A stretch of 64,000 bases of DNA from Desmodus rotundus (Eukaryota; Chordata; Mammalia; Chiroptera; Phyllostomidae), in assembly GCF_022682495.2 (NCBI RefSeq), contig NC_071396.1, positions 58,235,159 to 58,299,158 on the forward strand, written 5' to 3'. Below are positions 21,407 through 31,799 of this stretch, in pieces. Every line of letters begins with the position of its first letter. The first letter of the stretch is position 1. The notes under the pieces were generated by a model. It saw only the letters and a list, made by a program, of their open reading frames with translations. It was not told where the DNA came from and made no database searches. The position numbers were made by a program, and so were the translations under genes.

Positions 21407-22389
21407 CCACCTCTGGCTTTTTATTAGCTCAAAGTCCTGGTATGGGTCCTCCTTATTCTGGCAGCACTGCATGTATAACTTTCACCTGCCTCTAGATGGG
21501 GCTTTCATTGCAATTGGGAAGGTGGGATGACTGGGTCTCTCCTATGTGGCACTGTTGAGTCTTCTGGGAAAACTGTGGGTGTGTTCCCTTGCCTCTGTGC
21601 TACCTTTCTTGGTCTGTTCTAGCTTATTTCCAATAATGTGTAGCTTCTGATGAACTAGCTGTCTGACCCAGGTGCAGATAGAGTCTCTCCCTCTCTGGCA
21701 CTCTCCCAGTTGGTATTTGGTGCTGCAGCTATAGATATGCTGCCCACTGTGTGTGTGTAGCCTTGATCTCCCTGACTTTGTATATCCCCCCAAGTCACCC
21801 CTGGTCCAGGTCTGGGGGTTCTCTGCCCTGCGAAGGGAGGGAACCACAAATCTGTGATTTCTGACTAGACTTTCTGAGGTTGCAGGCCCCATGCATGGGT
21901 TATTTTTCCTTCATACTATAAAATCTCCTTACTGGACATTGTGAAGTGTCTTCTGTATTCCTTTGCTTCCAAAGTTCATATAAGCTATAACTCCATTGAT
22001 TGTTCAGGATACTTGTTGGAAGATCAGCCAAGAATCTGAGTTGGTGGCAAGAGCAAGTGGACTCAGCTTCCACCTACTTGGCTGCCATCTTCTCCCTCCA
22101 CTTTTGCTTATTAATAAGAGATTTCTGTTTTTTCCCCCTATAGTTTTGCTTTTACAAAGTGAGAAATAAATTTCAGTCTGGTCCTCACCCCCTATCTTTC
22201 AGAAGAAAGAAATTTCTAATGTAGTGACCCTGGGAAACAAAGGGACAGCTATGGGACCTCAGGGAGCTCACCTTCATCATCTGGGGTGTGGGGACAGAAG
22301 CTCTCAGGATACAGTGGGAAGCTATCAGACAGAAGGCTGGGCCCATAATGATTCCTCTCACCTTCTGCCTAATAGCCACAGCATGTAAT

Positions 22390-22585
22390 GCTTCTGAGCA
22401 CTTCTTTGTGCCTGATGCTGTGCAGGAGCTCCAGTGGATGATCTCACCTCATTTTCCTACTGCAGGGAGATGGTGCAGGTGAACAAATGTAGATTCAACA
22501 GTAAAACAACCTGTCCAGTCCACACAGTGAGGCAGCAGGGAGTTGGAGTCCTAAGTCCCATCCACTCCACTCCAACACTGGCCTA
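22390..22585 (+). repeat. MIR-like SINE remnant
   Basis: 'gagcacttctttgtgcctg' followed by 'atctcacctcattttcctac', then a cacacagtgaggcagcaggg-like block, reproduces the MIR order. It is diverged. Confidence 0.6.
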
Positions 22586-22649
22586 GAGTATAATTCAATC
22601 TGTTTATTCCTCTGACATATTTAGTTGGCCTCCACCATACTTAGCTGGG

Positions 22650-23010
22650 CTCCGCCAACAGCTTCCTATCAGGTTGCCTGTTCCTGTTCATGCTGAGGTG
22701 TAGCCACCAATGTGATTTTCATAAAATTCCATGCTGGCTTCCGGGAGTTCATACCCAGGGCCAATTCCACCTGACTCAGTCTGCCATTCCAGCCACCTGC
22801 TCTTGTACTGCCTGTACAAAGTTTCTGTCCATACCTGCACAACCAGGTCTTTCCCATGGTGGGGCCTTTGCACAGGCTGCCCCTGCACCTGGAGTGCCCT
22901 CACTCTTGTCTATCTAACAAACCCAAGCCACTGGTCACCTGCTTGTGAGAGGAGTCTCCCTCCCAGTACTATTTAAAGCCATGGTGTCCCTTCTGTAACC
23001 TTCACCTGTT
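22650..23010 (+). repeat. L2-like LINE 3'-region remnant
   Basis: Contains 'gggcctttgcacaggctgcc' and 'ctggagtgccctcactc', motifs typical of the L2 3' region. The ORFs over it are short and unconvincing. Confidence 0.5.
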
Positions 23011-23329
23011 TGGGTCATTTTGTTTGTACCAGAGAACCATTTAACTTATGTGATAATCTGTGTTTAGCTGTTACTACACTTCTTTGACTCCTATGAAATG
23101 TGTGAAAGTCTTCATGTTAAAGGAGGATGGAAGTAATCCCACAGCTAGGAGCCTTTCCTCCTCACTCTTCCCCTCAGGGATGTCACAGAGGTCTCTCAAA
23201 CTGCAGCTGTCACTGATTATGATCCTACATTTACACTTGCCATTGTTTTCTATGATAGTGCCCAAACGTTGATGTCCACATGAAGTCCTGCACAGGCTGT
23301 GTACAGATGAACTTCATGGGTAGTCTTAG

Positions 23330-24215
23330 GCATTGGATGATGTGGTAGGCAGAATAATGGTTTCCCCAAAATGTATATCCCAACCCAGTTGGTCTTCTAT
23401 ATTTATAGGTTCTGCATTCATGGATTCAACCAACTGCAGATCAATATTCAGGAAAAAAAGTTTTGTTGTTACTGATATGTTCTATGTAGTTGTTACTACA
23501 TCAGTACTATGTTACTGATATGTAATATGATGGTTGTGTCTATACTGAACAGGTACAGATATTTATCTTGTCATGCCCTAAGCAGTACAGTATAAAAGCT
23601 ATTTACATCGTATTTACATTATATTAGATATTATAAATAATCTGAAGATGATTTCAAAGTAAATGAGAGGGGTCCATAGGTTATAGGCAGATACTATACC
23701 ATTTTATATAAGAGGCTTAAGCATAGGCAGACTTTGAAATGGGTGAGGTCCTGGAACCAGTCACCATAGATACCAAGGGACAATGATTTAAAATTTAATG
23801 GTATAGGGGAATTAGGTTGCTAATCAGCCTACCATAAGATGGGAAAAATATCCTGAATATTTGGGTGGGCTCAGTGTAATCACAGGCTTGTTAAAAGTGG
23901 GAGATGGAGTCAGAAAAGGAGGTGTGACAATAGGAGCAAGGCAGGGCAATGTGATTGTTGGCTTTGGAGATGGAGGAAGAATCCACAAACTGAGAAGTGC
24001 CAGCAGCCCCCCAAGGCTGAAGAAGGCAAGGACATGGATTCTTCCCCAGAGCCTCAAAAGGACTATAGCCCTGAAGACACTCCAATTTTAGCTCACAGAG
24101 ATCCATTTTAGATTTCTGAGTTATAGAAGTATAATATAATAAATTGATGTTGCAATTTAAGCCAGTAAATGTGTAATGATTTTTTTCAGCAGCAATAGGA
24201 AATGATGTAGGAATA
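23330..24215 (+). repeat. MaLR-like LTR remnant split by a MER2-like transposon
   Basis: The left part (23330-23386) starts 'gtggtaggcagaataatgg' and reads into 'ccccaaaatgtatatcc'. The right part (23787-24215) has 'gaaggcaaggacatgg' and 'aattgatgttgcaatttaag', ending 'ttttttcagcagcaatagg'. These resemble the start and end of a MaLR-type LTR. The middle is the separate element at 23387-23786. Assignment is by motif order only. Confidence 0.45.
23387..23786 (+). mobile_element. MER2-like non-autonomous Tigger DNA transposon
   Basis: The left end 'cagttggtcttctatattt', an internal 'gtctatactgaacaggtac', 'cagtacagtataaaagctat' and 'accattttatataagaggct', and the right end 'gataccaagggacaatg' match the known MER2 arrangement, including near-complementary termini. 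It is an ancient cut-and-paste element and is long inactive. Confidence 0.65.
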
Positions 24216-24289
24216 ATTATACTGCATATTTGCCTGATGTGGATTTAGATTCTAACCTCTCAGAAGATATCATGCACTGTATTTGCACA

Positions 24290-24400
24290 TCTCTTCTCTC
24301 CTCCAGAATGTGAACTCATTGAGAGCTTGGCCTTGCATTGCATCTCTCTTCCCTAACAGTGCCTGGCTCAGAAAAAGTGCTCAAAAAATGTTGACTAACT
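24290..24400 (+). repeat. L2 3' terminus-like remnant
   Basis: 'ccagaatgtgaactcattga' followed by 'cagtgcctggctcag' and 'gtgctcaaaaaatgttgac' is the usual 3' end of L2-type LINEs. Confidence 0.6.
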
Positions 24401-25480
24401 GATGCTTTGTGATTTTCTTTGAGTGTGTCTTCTCTTTGAGGAATGGCAAGGTATTTTCTTGCTTTATTCTAGATATCCTGGTAGTGCCCAGTTCAGGGCT
24501 GAGCAGCCATATGTGTTGAGTAGAGATAGAGAAAGGTGGGATAGAGTGGGTTTTGTCTGGAGCCAGGGGCTTTCATATCTGTGCCACAGGGGACACTTTC
24601 CACCTCTGCCCTCTCCCTGGTCCACCCTCTCATGGCATGACCCCTTAGATGAAGAAGATCCAATACTGGCACACTTCCCTTTGATAATATTGCTCTAAAA
24701 ATTCACAGTATTGGGAAGGTAGAGAAACAAGTTTCAGCAGGGCTTCTGGGCCTTAAGTCATGACTCTGATCTGAAGGAAGTGTCCTTGCTGGTGAAGAGC
24801 CTTGTCTTTGGCTGGAACCTGACGATTCAGCTCTTCTTCCTGACCCATGTATTTTTCCTTTGCCCCATGCCAGTTTGAGTTTCTCAATGGTGCAGGATGG
24901 GCATGACCTCTCACAGGATGCAGAGACTGTGCCTGCATTGTCCAGTTGTCCTCTCAATGACAGCTGACTGCTACCTCACAGAGGTCCTCTGCTCAGGCTG
25001 GGCAAGCCTTTGCATGAGACGGGTCTGTTTCCTAACTTGGCTGTTATCCATAATGTCTCTCAATAAGCCCAAATGCCTCTAAGTAGCTTGGGGCCATGTC
25101 CACCACAAGTAGGCAGGCTTCTGCATCTGTATCTGATGTTCCCAAGCTCCCACAGAGACTTTCAGTGCAAGGCAAAGCCTATATTATAAACAATCACCAC
25201 CCTGGTGCCAGAGCCCAGATCAATAGAGTGGGAAGTCAAATCCTTCCCCTTTGAATAATGCTGGAGTAACCAACAAAAATGTCCATCTCTTGGTGATTTG
25301 TTTAAGAAAGTGTGCTACATATATGATGCAATACTACATTGCTGTTTTAGATATATTGTTGAATAAAAGAATGGATTAGAGTCATGTTATATATGTAAAA
25401 AAAGAATATGCAAATACATTTCTTTGTAATTTATATATTCCCTTTGCTCAGTATTTTTCTTCAAGAAAATTTGATGGACT
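24400..25480. other. Apparently single-copy intergenic or 3'-flank sequence
   Basis: No gene, RNA or repeat family was recognised. Short ORFs on both strands lack domain-like patterns. Confidence 0.4.
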
Positions 25481-25665
25481 ATACCAGAAGTTGGCAAATG
25501 TTTCCTGTGAAGGGCTGAATAATAAATATTCTAGACTTTGTGGGTTAGAGGACTCTTTTGCCCCTCAGCTATGCTGTTACTGTGTGAAAGCATCACAGAC
25601 AATCCATAAGTGACGAGTGTGATTGTGTGCCAATAAAACATTATTTACAAAAGCAGTTGGCATGC
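25480..25665 (+). repeat. hAT-Charlie-type MER remnant
   Basis: 'agaagttggcaaatgtttcc' followed by 'gtgaagggctgaataataaa', 'agactttgtgggttagagg' and 'ccaataaaacattatttac' is characteristic of a placental non-autonomous hAT element whose ends are related to ggtcggcaaac. The exact family is not certain. Confidence 0.6.
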
Positions 25666-26325
25666 GGAGTTTGTAGTAAACAAAAATGTTGAAGTTTGGA
25701 GAGAAAAATACACGAGAAACAGTTAAGGAGTAACTTGGGATTGTAAACCATAGTCACTTGCCAGGCATGTAGAACTTCCCTCACTGAAATGAACTAAATC
25801 ACCTCTCACTAGACATTCCAAGGTCCAGGAACATTTGAGTCCTCTCCTGTAGCAGAGCTACAATTTCATCCCAAGAGAAAGTGGCTTTGGTGGAGGAGGT
25901 CTAGAGCATCAATTAGGAAGTCTTGGGCTGCAAGTAACTCAAGAGATCCTGAATAAGAAGGGACATTTGTTGCAACAATTAGCATCTAGCAAGAAGTCCC
26001 AGGGTTGATCCATTCAGTAGTGTATCCCAATCCATGGAACCCATGGGTCCAGGACCTGGGTCTTTTCCTTCTGTGGGTCAACCTCAGCAATCTCCTCATC
26101 ACTTCAAGACAGTTACTGCAGTTCCAGGGGACATGCAGACTTGAAAATACTCAGCAGCGGAAGAGCTCATCTCTTTCTCTACAGCTTTTCAAAAGAGAAA
26201 ACTTTCCCCAAAGTCCCTCTGTAGATATTCCTCTATGTCTCCTTGGCCAGGATTGTACCACATGGCTGTGTTAAACTAACCATGGAGAAGGAAATGGTAT
26301 TGTGATAACTGGTTCATTCAAAGAA
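25666..26325. other. Sequence with weak ancient-repeat resemblance
   Basis: 25905-26275 has features of an old interspersed repeat ('gggctgcaagtaactcaaga'), but I cannot name it. The 89-codon ORF at 26005-26274 has no recognisable domain. Confidence 0.3.
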
Positions 26326-26380
26326 GAATTTAACAAAGCAGAATTTAACAAAGCAGAATTTAACAAAGCAGAATTTAACA
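26326..26380 (+). repeat. 15-bp minisatellite, 3.7 copies
   Basis: The unit gaatttaacaaagca is repeated perfectly. A short local expansion with no spacers. Confidence 0.9.
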
Positions 26381-27602
26381 GCAACCAGGTCAGGGTCTGG
26401 TTGCTGTATACAAGAATAGGGGGATTTCTATGGGGAACACTCAGCTGGGTCTGCTAGAGTTGGCAAATAAATGGGGTGACTTGACTCTACACCCTGATAC
26501 CTCTTCTCTCTTGGTGATACCAGGCTCAGGAAGAACAGCTGGATCCACCTGGACAGTGGCTGTCTTTAAGAAACACTTTAAGATGAAGGGGACCCCTTGA
26601 AAAATTTTCTGGTCTTTGGTTTTGATTGAGTGGCTATTCCTTTGTGGTTAAACTCCTGGCATCTCCCTGGCTCTGAATTGGCAAGCAAACTGTTGACACC
26701 CTCCATTTCTGGCTGCATTGGACTCTCATTGTTCCCTCTGTTACTGGGTTGTCAGCTTTTGTGACTTGGGTTCCTATAAGGCCTCCTGCTCATCTACCTG
26801 TGCCTGCTGTCACTCTAGTGATCTACACAGGGCTGTGGAAAGGTGTTCTTAAAGGGCTTCCTTGCCTTAAGCCATGTTGATGGGGCATGATGTTTGGCCT
26901 CATCTCCTTTTCCTGTATCCTCCTGTTCTTCAACCACTCTGCAAATGGGACCACCTCCTGTCCCTCACCTGCCTGATACATTCTGACCTCTGAGCCTTCC
27001 TCCTGATAATCTTCTGGCTGGTCATGCCCCACTCCGCCCCACTGGTGGCACTCAGCACTTTCTGGGCATAGGAGCCCCTTCTTCAAATGAAATTGACATC
27101 GAATTGCAATATGAAAAACAAGATGAAGGTGATCTTTTATTAGTAAAATTTTATTTTATAAGTTCAAATTCAAAGCATTTGCTCATTATAATCAACTAGT
27201 GAGAACAACAATGCTTTCTTGAAGAAAACAAACTGAACCTGGGTATATTTGACAGCTGTATTCCTCTATCAGCCCCAGCATCCAAATCACTTTTCTTTTA
27301 TGTTCCATTGCTCAGTGTCAAAGAATCCTGCTTCACAAAGAGAGCTAATAGCCAAAGTTTTATAAGAGTCCTCCATTGCAATGTTAAAGTGAAAAAAGGA
27401 TTGAAAGAAAACTGCCATTTCAACACTATCTAACAACAGGAGGGCAGAAGTGTCTAGTTTTGAATTACAAGTATGAAAGTCAGGCCAGAAGCACAAGGGC
27501 TTAAAAAAAAAAAACAAACACTAAAGCAAACTGTTGCTTGTTTGAACACACCAACTGGAGGAGCCAAGAGGCTGGGTCTGGAAAATTAAGAGCTACCTCA
27601 GT
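26381..27602. other. Single-copy flank; donor of an inverted copy
   Basis: No gene was recognised. The segment 27341-27420 reappears inverted at 28994-29073 with 79 of 80 bases identical, inside a VES element. Minus-strand AATAAA motifs around 27134-27139 could serve as a distal poly(A) signal for the Kelch gene, but this is speculative. Confidence 0.45.
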
Positions 27603-27755
27603 CCTGGCCAGGTAGTTCAGTTGGTTAGAACATTGTCCCAATATGCCAAGGTTGTGGGTTCGATTGCCAGTCAGGCATATAGAAGAACAAACCAATGAAT
27701 GCATAAATAAATGTAACAACAAATCTCTCTCTCTTTCTTCAACCATAAGTAAAAA
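27603..27755 (+). mobile_element. VES-like tRNA-derived SINE
   Basis: The head reads 'cctggccaggtagttcag' (A-box region), then 'gggttcgattgcc' (B box, about 27657-27669), 'ccaatgaatgcataaataaa', a CT-rich run and an A-rich tail. No clear TSD was seen. Confidence 0.8.
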
Positions 27756-27909
27756 AAATATTAAAAGGAAAAAGTTTATTGAAAAAAGAACGATCTCAAA
27801 CTATATGTATATTTCTCCCTAGAATTTCAAGAGATTGCACTCAAGCACTGGGTTATTCTGGGGACTATGCTTTGGGAAATGCTGAGTGTAATAAATAATA
27901 ATAATAATA

Positions 27910-28125
27910 ATAGCAGCTAATAAATATTTACTGTTTTAGTGCCTTACAGGCACTTTGCTACCATTTTCTCATTCAACCCTCATATGAAACTTATAAAGGA
28001 TTTTTCTTCCCATTCTGTATATCAGGAAAATAAGGCTTTAGAAAGGTTATTTTGCCCAAGATCACACAGCTAAGTAGCAGACCTGGGACTAAAGCCAACA
28101 TCTGAAATCCAATGCATCCAGAAAA
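27910..28125 (+). repeat. MIR SINE remnant
   Basis: A run of 'aataataataatagcagct', 'aatatttactgttttagtg', 'cattttctcattcaaccctc', 'cccaagatcacacagctaag' and 'agcagacctgggactaaagcc' follows the complete MIR order. It is one of the best-preserved MIRs in the window. Confidence 0.85.
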
Positions 28126-28888
28126 GTGTCCTGACATGTTGGCAACGCCTCTCTAATCCAGGGAAATGTGACATCTTTTATGTTCAAATAGGTGGAGCAG
28201 GTGCAGGGGTTCCGTTAAGAGGAGGTCAGTCAAGCAGACACCTGTGGTGGCTCTCCTCAACATGGACACCACCAGCTAATACATCTGCTGAGAGGAACTA
28301 TTCTGCCTTTGCAGCAAGAACAAGAACCCACAGATTAGACCTTTCACCAGGGAGAAGAGTTAACTTATTTTAACTGAGATTCCTGGCATGCTCAGAAGCC
28401 AGGACCTCAGATTAAGAAATGCTACCCTGTACTGGCCACTCAAAGACCCATATGTGCCAGGAATTGCAGTGGGCAGTTTGGTACAACTGCAAAGAGACAT
28501 GGCTCCTACCATGTCTAGCCTACTAGGGGACAAATTACCTTGGGTCTAGCTGGGCCCCCCTTCATGGTGGCAGGAGTAGGTTTACAACTGGCTTGTTTCC
28601 ATGGACATGTCTCTCCAGCCTGGGTTAGCAGCTAGAACCTGGGGACATGGAGTAGTAGTCACCATAGTCACACAACTATATACCAAGGAAAAGCTGTCTT
28701 AATTTAGGAATGTCTCCTTCTGGTAAAATTCTAGGGAATTTACTAACCACTCCTGCTTAAAACAGAGACTTGTGTAGGGTTAAACTCTTGAGAAATTGTT
28801 GAACATCATCTATCAAAATGCATTCTTTGAATCCACTGTGCTTCCAGAAGTATAGATGGTAAGTAAAACAGATGGATTTCCCAGGTGT
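28126..28888. other. Unassigned sequence
   Basis: No convincing ORF or repeat was recognised. The right edge is the 11-bp duplication ttcccaggtgt (28878-28888) that brackets the next VES element. Confidence 0.4.
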
Positions 28889-29099
28889 TTTTTTATCCTC
28901 ACCTAAGGTTATATTTATTGATGAGAGGGAGGGAGGGAGGGAAAGGGGGGCGGAGAGAGTCAGGGCATATAGAAGAACAAAACAAAACTGTCAAAATGGC
29001 AGTTTTCTTTCAATCCTTTTTTCACTTTAATATTGCAATGGAGGACTCTTATAAAACTTTGGCTATTAGCTCTATATGCTCCACCTCTGGCCTTCATTC

Positions 29100-29161
<62 letters not shown>

Positions 29162-29315
29162 GCATTGATATTAGAAACATTGACCAGTTGCTCACATACA
29201 TACCCCAATGGGTGATTGAACATGCAACCTAGGTATATGCCCCAACTGAGAATTGAACACATAACCTTTTGGTATATGGGACAATGCTCCAATAAACTGA
29301 GCCACCTGGCCAGGG
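28889..29315 (-). mobile_element. VES-type SINE interrupted by a composite insertion
   Basis: The reverse-strand VES tail is at about 28908-28958, and its body and tRNA-like head at 29101-29315 (ending gagccacctggccaggg). An 11-bp TSD, ttcccaggtgt, lies at 28878-28888 and 29316-29326 and brackets the whole block. The 142 bp in the middle (28959-29100) therefore arose inside an already inserted SINE, or were present in it. A GA-rich simple repeat lies at 29100-29161. Confidence 0.8.
28959..29100. other. Composite templated insertion from at least three nearby sources
   Basis: Piece 1 (about 28959-28983) matches the VES at 27669-27691, including a 17-base identical core. Piece 2 (28994-29073) is the inverted copy of 27341-27420, 79 of 80 identical. 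Piece 3 (29079-29100) is a 22-base identical direct copy of 29980-30001. Joints carry zero to a few bases of microhomology or filler. All sources lie within 1.7 kb, on both sides. Confidence 0.8.
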
Positions 29316-29326
29316 TTCCCAGGTGT

Positions 29327-30361
29327 AATCCCTAAAATATATTTTGGGAGTGGCTGTTATGCTTAACTGTGGGCTGAAGGAGTTTCCATCCTTCCTCTTC
29401 AACCTTGAGAAAGATATTGCAAAGGCTGGATCTAAGAGGGCAGCTGGCCACCAAAGGGTCATGCTTCCTCTCTTATTTACTACAGAGCCTGGTCTGTGTC
29501 TGGGTTGAGTGGTGTAGCTCAGTTGTGTTCATCCAGGAACAGCCTGTAAAAGGCCATGTGTGTCTCAGAGCTAGTCAAGGGCAGCTTGTGTAAGTCCAAC
29601 CCAGGACCCTCTGTACCAACCCAAGAGAGGACCATTTTACAGAACCCTGCATCTCCTTTGCTGACACAGCCCCAGCCCAGGGCAGAATCTCTCTGCTCAC
29701 TCTGGTTGGGCTTGAGTGGCAGGGATGTTATGAACTTGTAGTCCACTGCTAGCACTGTTTTAAATAATATTGTTGCAGCAGAAGAGTATTCTGCATGAGA
29801 ATAGACAGTCTTTATGACAAGCCTGAACAGAGCACAAAGTCTTCCTTTACACTACAATTCTGAGACCATGCCCATGCTCAGAGACTAGGTCCAAAGTCCT
29901 TGGTCTTCCAAATGTCGGTCATTTAGCTACAACCTACTTTTCTAGCTTTTATACCAAAGGCATTGGCCCAGGCCAACTGGTCCACCTCTGGCCTTCATTC
30001 AGCTATTTCCATGATCTCAGTGTCAATTGCACACATGGGTCTGCTTTCCTTTCATCTTCTGAGGCCCTAATAGAAGGCCTGCTTCTTGGCAATGCTTTTC
30101 TTAAGTCCGCAGCAGTGTGGCATTCACCCTGTACTCCTCCTGTGCCATCACTACATTCTGCCTGGTTGTGTCTTCTCCACCCTAAGCAAGTGGAGGACCC
30201 TGAGGGTGGGCTCCACACATCCCCCTTGCAGTGGCCAGTCCTTGCTGCTTTGCACATGGGCTACTACACATTCAAAGCACATGTATGGATGCCCAAGATC
30301 TCTCTCCATTCCTAATGCCTCCTTTGCAGACACAACGGGAGGTTCTATAGCAATACTGACC
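29327..30361 (-). other. Probable 3' UTR and downstream region of the Kelch gene
   Basis: This directly follows the stop codon at 30362-30364 on the minus strand. I saw no repeat in it, unlike the surrounding sequence, which fits transcribed 3' UTR. The end is not defined. No strong poly(A) signal close to the stop was identified. Confidence 0.45.
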
Positions 30362-30543
30362 TCAGTGCTCCTTGCCTTCTTCCACCAAATCTGAAGGTGG
30401 GGGGATGAGGTCTCGAGGATTCATCCTGGCAACCAAGCAGACATCATAGCTGTCATGCATGAGGACATCAATAGCTATAACATTCCACTGATTTTCCCAT
30501 GGGTCCAACTCCAATATTTTTTTGGAGATAACCTCATGGCGAT
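30362..30543 (-). CDS. KLHL32: Kelch-family (KLHL) gene, terminal coding exon
   Basis: The minus-strand acceptor is a pyrimidine tract ending ttttccag at 30544-30551. The exon then reads 2 nt plus 59 codons and a TGA. The translation starts RHEVISKKILELDPWENQWN and ends PRDLIPPPSDLVEEGKEH. Joined to the exon at 55112-55309 the split codon becomes Asp (GGFHGA-D-RHEV), a kelch strand turning into the ILELDPWENQW pattern typical of a kelch blade. Kelch proteins are usually substrate adaptors for Cullin-3 ubiquitin ligases. The family call is strong from the blade motifs. The KLHL32 name is from memory and could be wrong. Confidence 0.75.
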
Positions 30544-31529
30544 CTGGAAAACAGCAAAGTAGGAATACAAAAATATCACAGGGGTATTAAACTCAGAGGT
30601 CATAATCACTGTATTGAATAACTTTCTCTAAAAGACCAAAAACTAACAAAAAACCAAATCAAGTTACTTTAAATGGAAGACACAGTATTCCTGACATTTA
30701 GGAAACTAAGAAAGGCCATGTTACAACTCACATTCAAAATTTATTCAAGACATACCTATTTACAGGGCATACTATTGTCTAAAGTTGAAAGGATGTTCCA
30801 GTGTTGTTAATGATTTATTAATAACGTGGGAAGAGATGAAACTCCAATTTTTACACTGGTGAAAGAAATCATAGCCAGAGTCATGTGACCTGTGAGAATT
30901 GCTGATATCCCTGAGCTTATGTTTTCTTAAATGCAGACAGAGATGCTAATACACAGCCAGGGGCTTTGCAGGAAACATGGGACACTCTAATTGGATGATT
31001 TGAAGAGTTTACAAAGGGACTGTTGGAAAAGTGTGGGCAGGGTTTGGAAAGACCCACAAGGGATGGCACAGCACCCCAGGACTAATAATAGCAAGGGCCT
31101 TTAGCACCTGAAAAACAGCAGGGGAAGAGTGGGTACTGGAACTTACAGAGGGCAGCTGTCTGGTGAGTGCTGCCTGGTAGAAGCAGACTTAGGTAGGGGA
31201 GGATGGATGAAGCCACCCTCAGCAACCCTACAAGGAGAGGGCAGGGAGAATAAATAAACTAACTCTACCCTCCTTTCAGTCAACAATTTATGCTCTTGCC
31301 ATCAGTTGGCTGAACCTAATCAGAAGCCAGAGAGGAAAGGAGCTGTGAAAGCAACCCATCCAAGTTAGCTTCGTAGGACACAGAGCATGAGAGAAGGGAC
31401 AGGGTGAGTCTGAAGGAGCAAATGAAAGATTTCTAGGCCAGCTGTCTATTTCACAATTGTGTTATGATTAGGGGAGATAATGTATGTAAAATTGCCTAGT
31501 ACTGGCATATAAAAGTCAATATTAAAAAA
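30544..31529. other. Intron of the Kelch gene, 5' part of the acceptor side
   Basis: No further exon was recognised. The sequence appears to be single-copy. Confidence 0.45.
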
Positions 31530-31790
31530 TGGCTTATGTGTGCTTGTAAAGGATATATATTTTGTAATTGTTAGGTGCAGTATTCCATAAATGTTGATTA
31601 GGTCATGTTATTCAACTCTTCTACATATTCACTCATTTCTATGGGCTAGTTTTGTCAGTTAGTTACTGACAGAGCTGTGTTAAAACATCCCACTGAGATT
31701 ATGGATTTATCTTTTTCTCATTTTACTTCTGTCAAGTTTTAGTGTACAACTTTGAGTCTGCTATTAGGTAAATATACATTTTATCATTTA
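31530..31790 (-). mobile_element. Old L1 ORF2 fragment
   Basis: 'ggtgcagtattccataaatg', 'gagctgtgttaaaacatccc' and the following stretch match the minus-strand ORF2 region seen also at 11110-11250. It is more diverged than the other L1 pieces, so likely an older L1M type. Confidence 0.7.
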
Positions 31791-31799
31791 TAAACTTAT

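Larger units (their letters stand above)
13622..22100 (-). mobile_element. LINE-1 (L1 'D') with complete 5' region, several nested insertions
   Basis: The 3' part of ORF2 is missing: the element begins at the T-run near 13620 in mid-ORF2. ORF2 starts at 15673 (ITLNINGLN). ORF1 covers about 15720-16368 and 19028-19140. The 5' UTR runs from 19140 to about 22100, ending at ggctgccatcttctcc, the reverse complement of a 5'-terminal YY1-like box. Nested inside are VES SINEs (14680-14885, 21204-21406), a truncated HAL1 (16383), a full HAL1 (17004-19001) and a probable LTR (19149-19727). All ORFs are broken. Confidence 0.88.

Noticed and set aside
22690..22976. Overlapping ORFs on both strands near 22.7-22.9 kb
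   Set aside because: The sequence matches L2-like motifs. Short frames on both strands with no splice-site support.
26005..26274. Possible small exon or gene
   Set aside because: No domain, no convincing splice sites in phase, and weak resemblance to an old repeat.
26326..26380. Possible CRISPR-like repeat
   Set aside because: Perfect 15-bp head-to-tail units with no spacers, in a mammalian genome. It is a minisatellite.
27603..27755. tRNA gene
   Set aside because: It has A- and B-box-like sequences but no complete cloverleaf. It continues into the SINE body and A-rich tail, so it is a tRNA-derived SINE.
29100..29161. (GA)n tract as a regulatory GAGA element
   Set aside because: It is the expanded polypurine region of the reverse-strand VES element.
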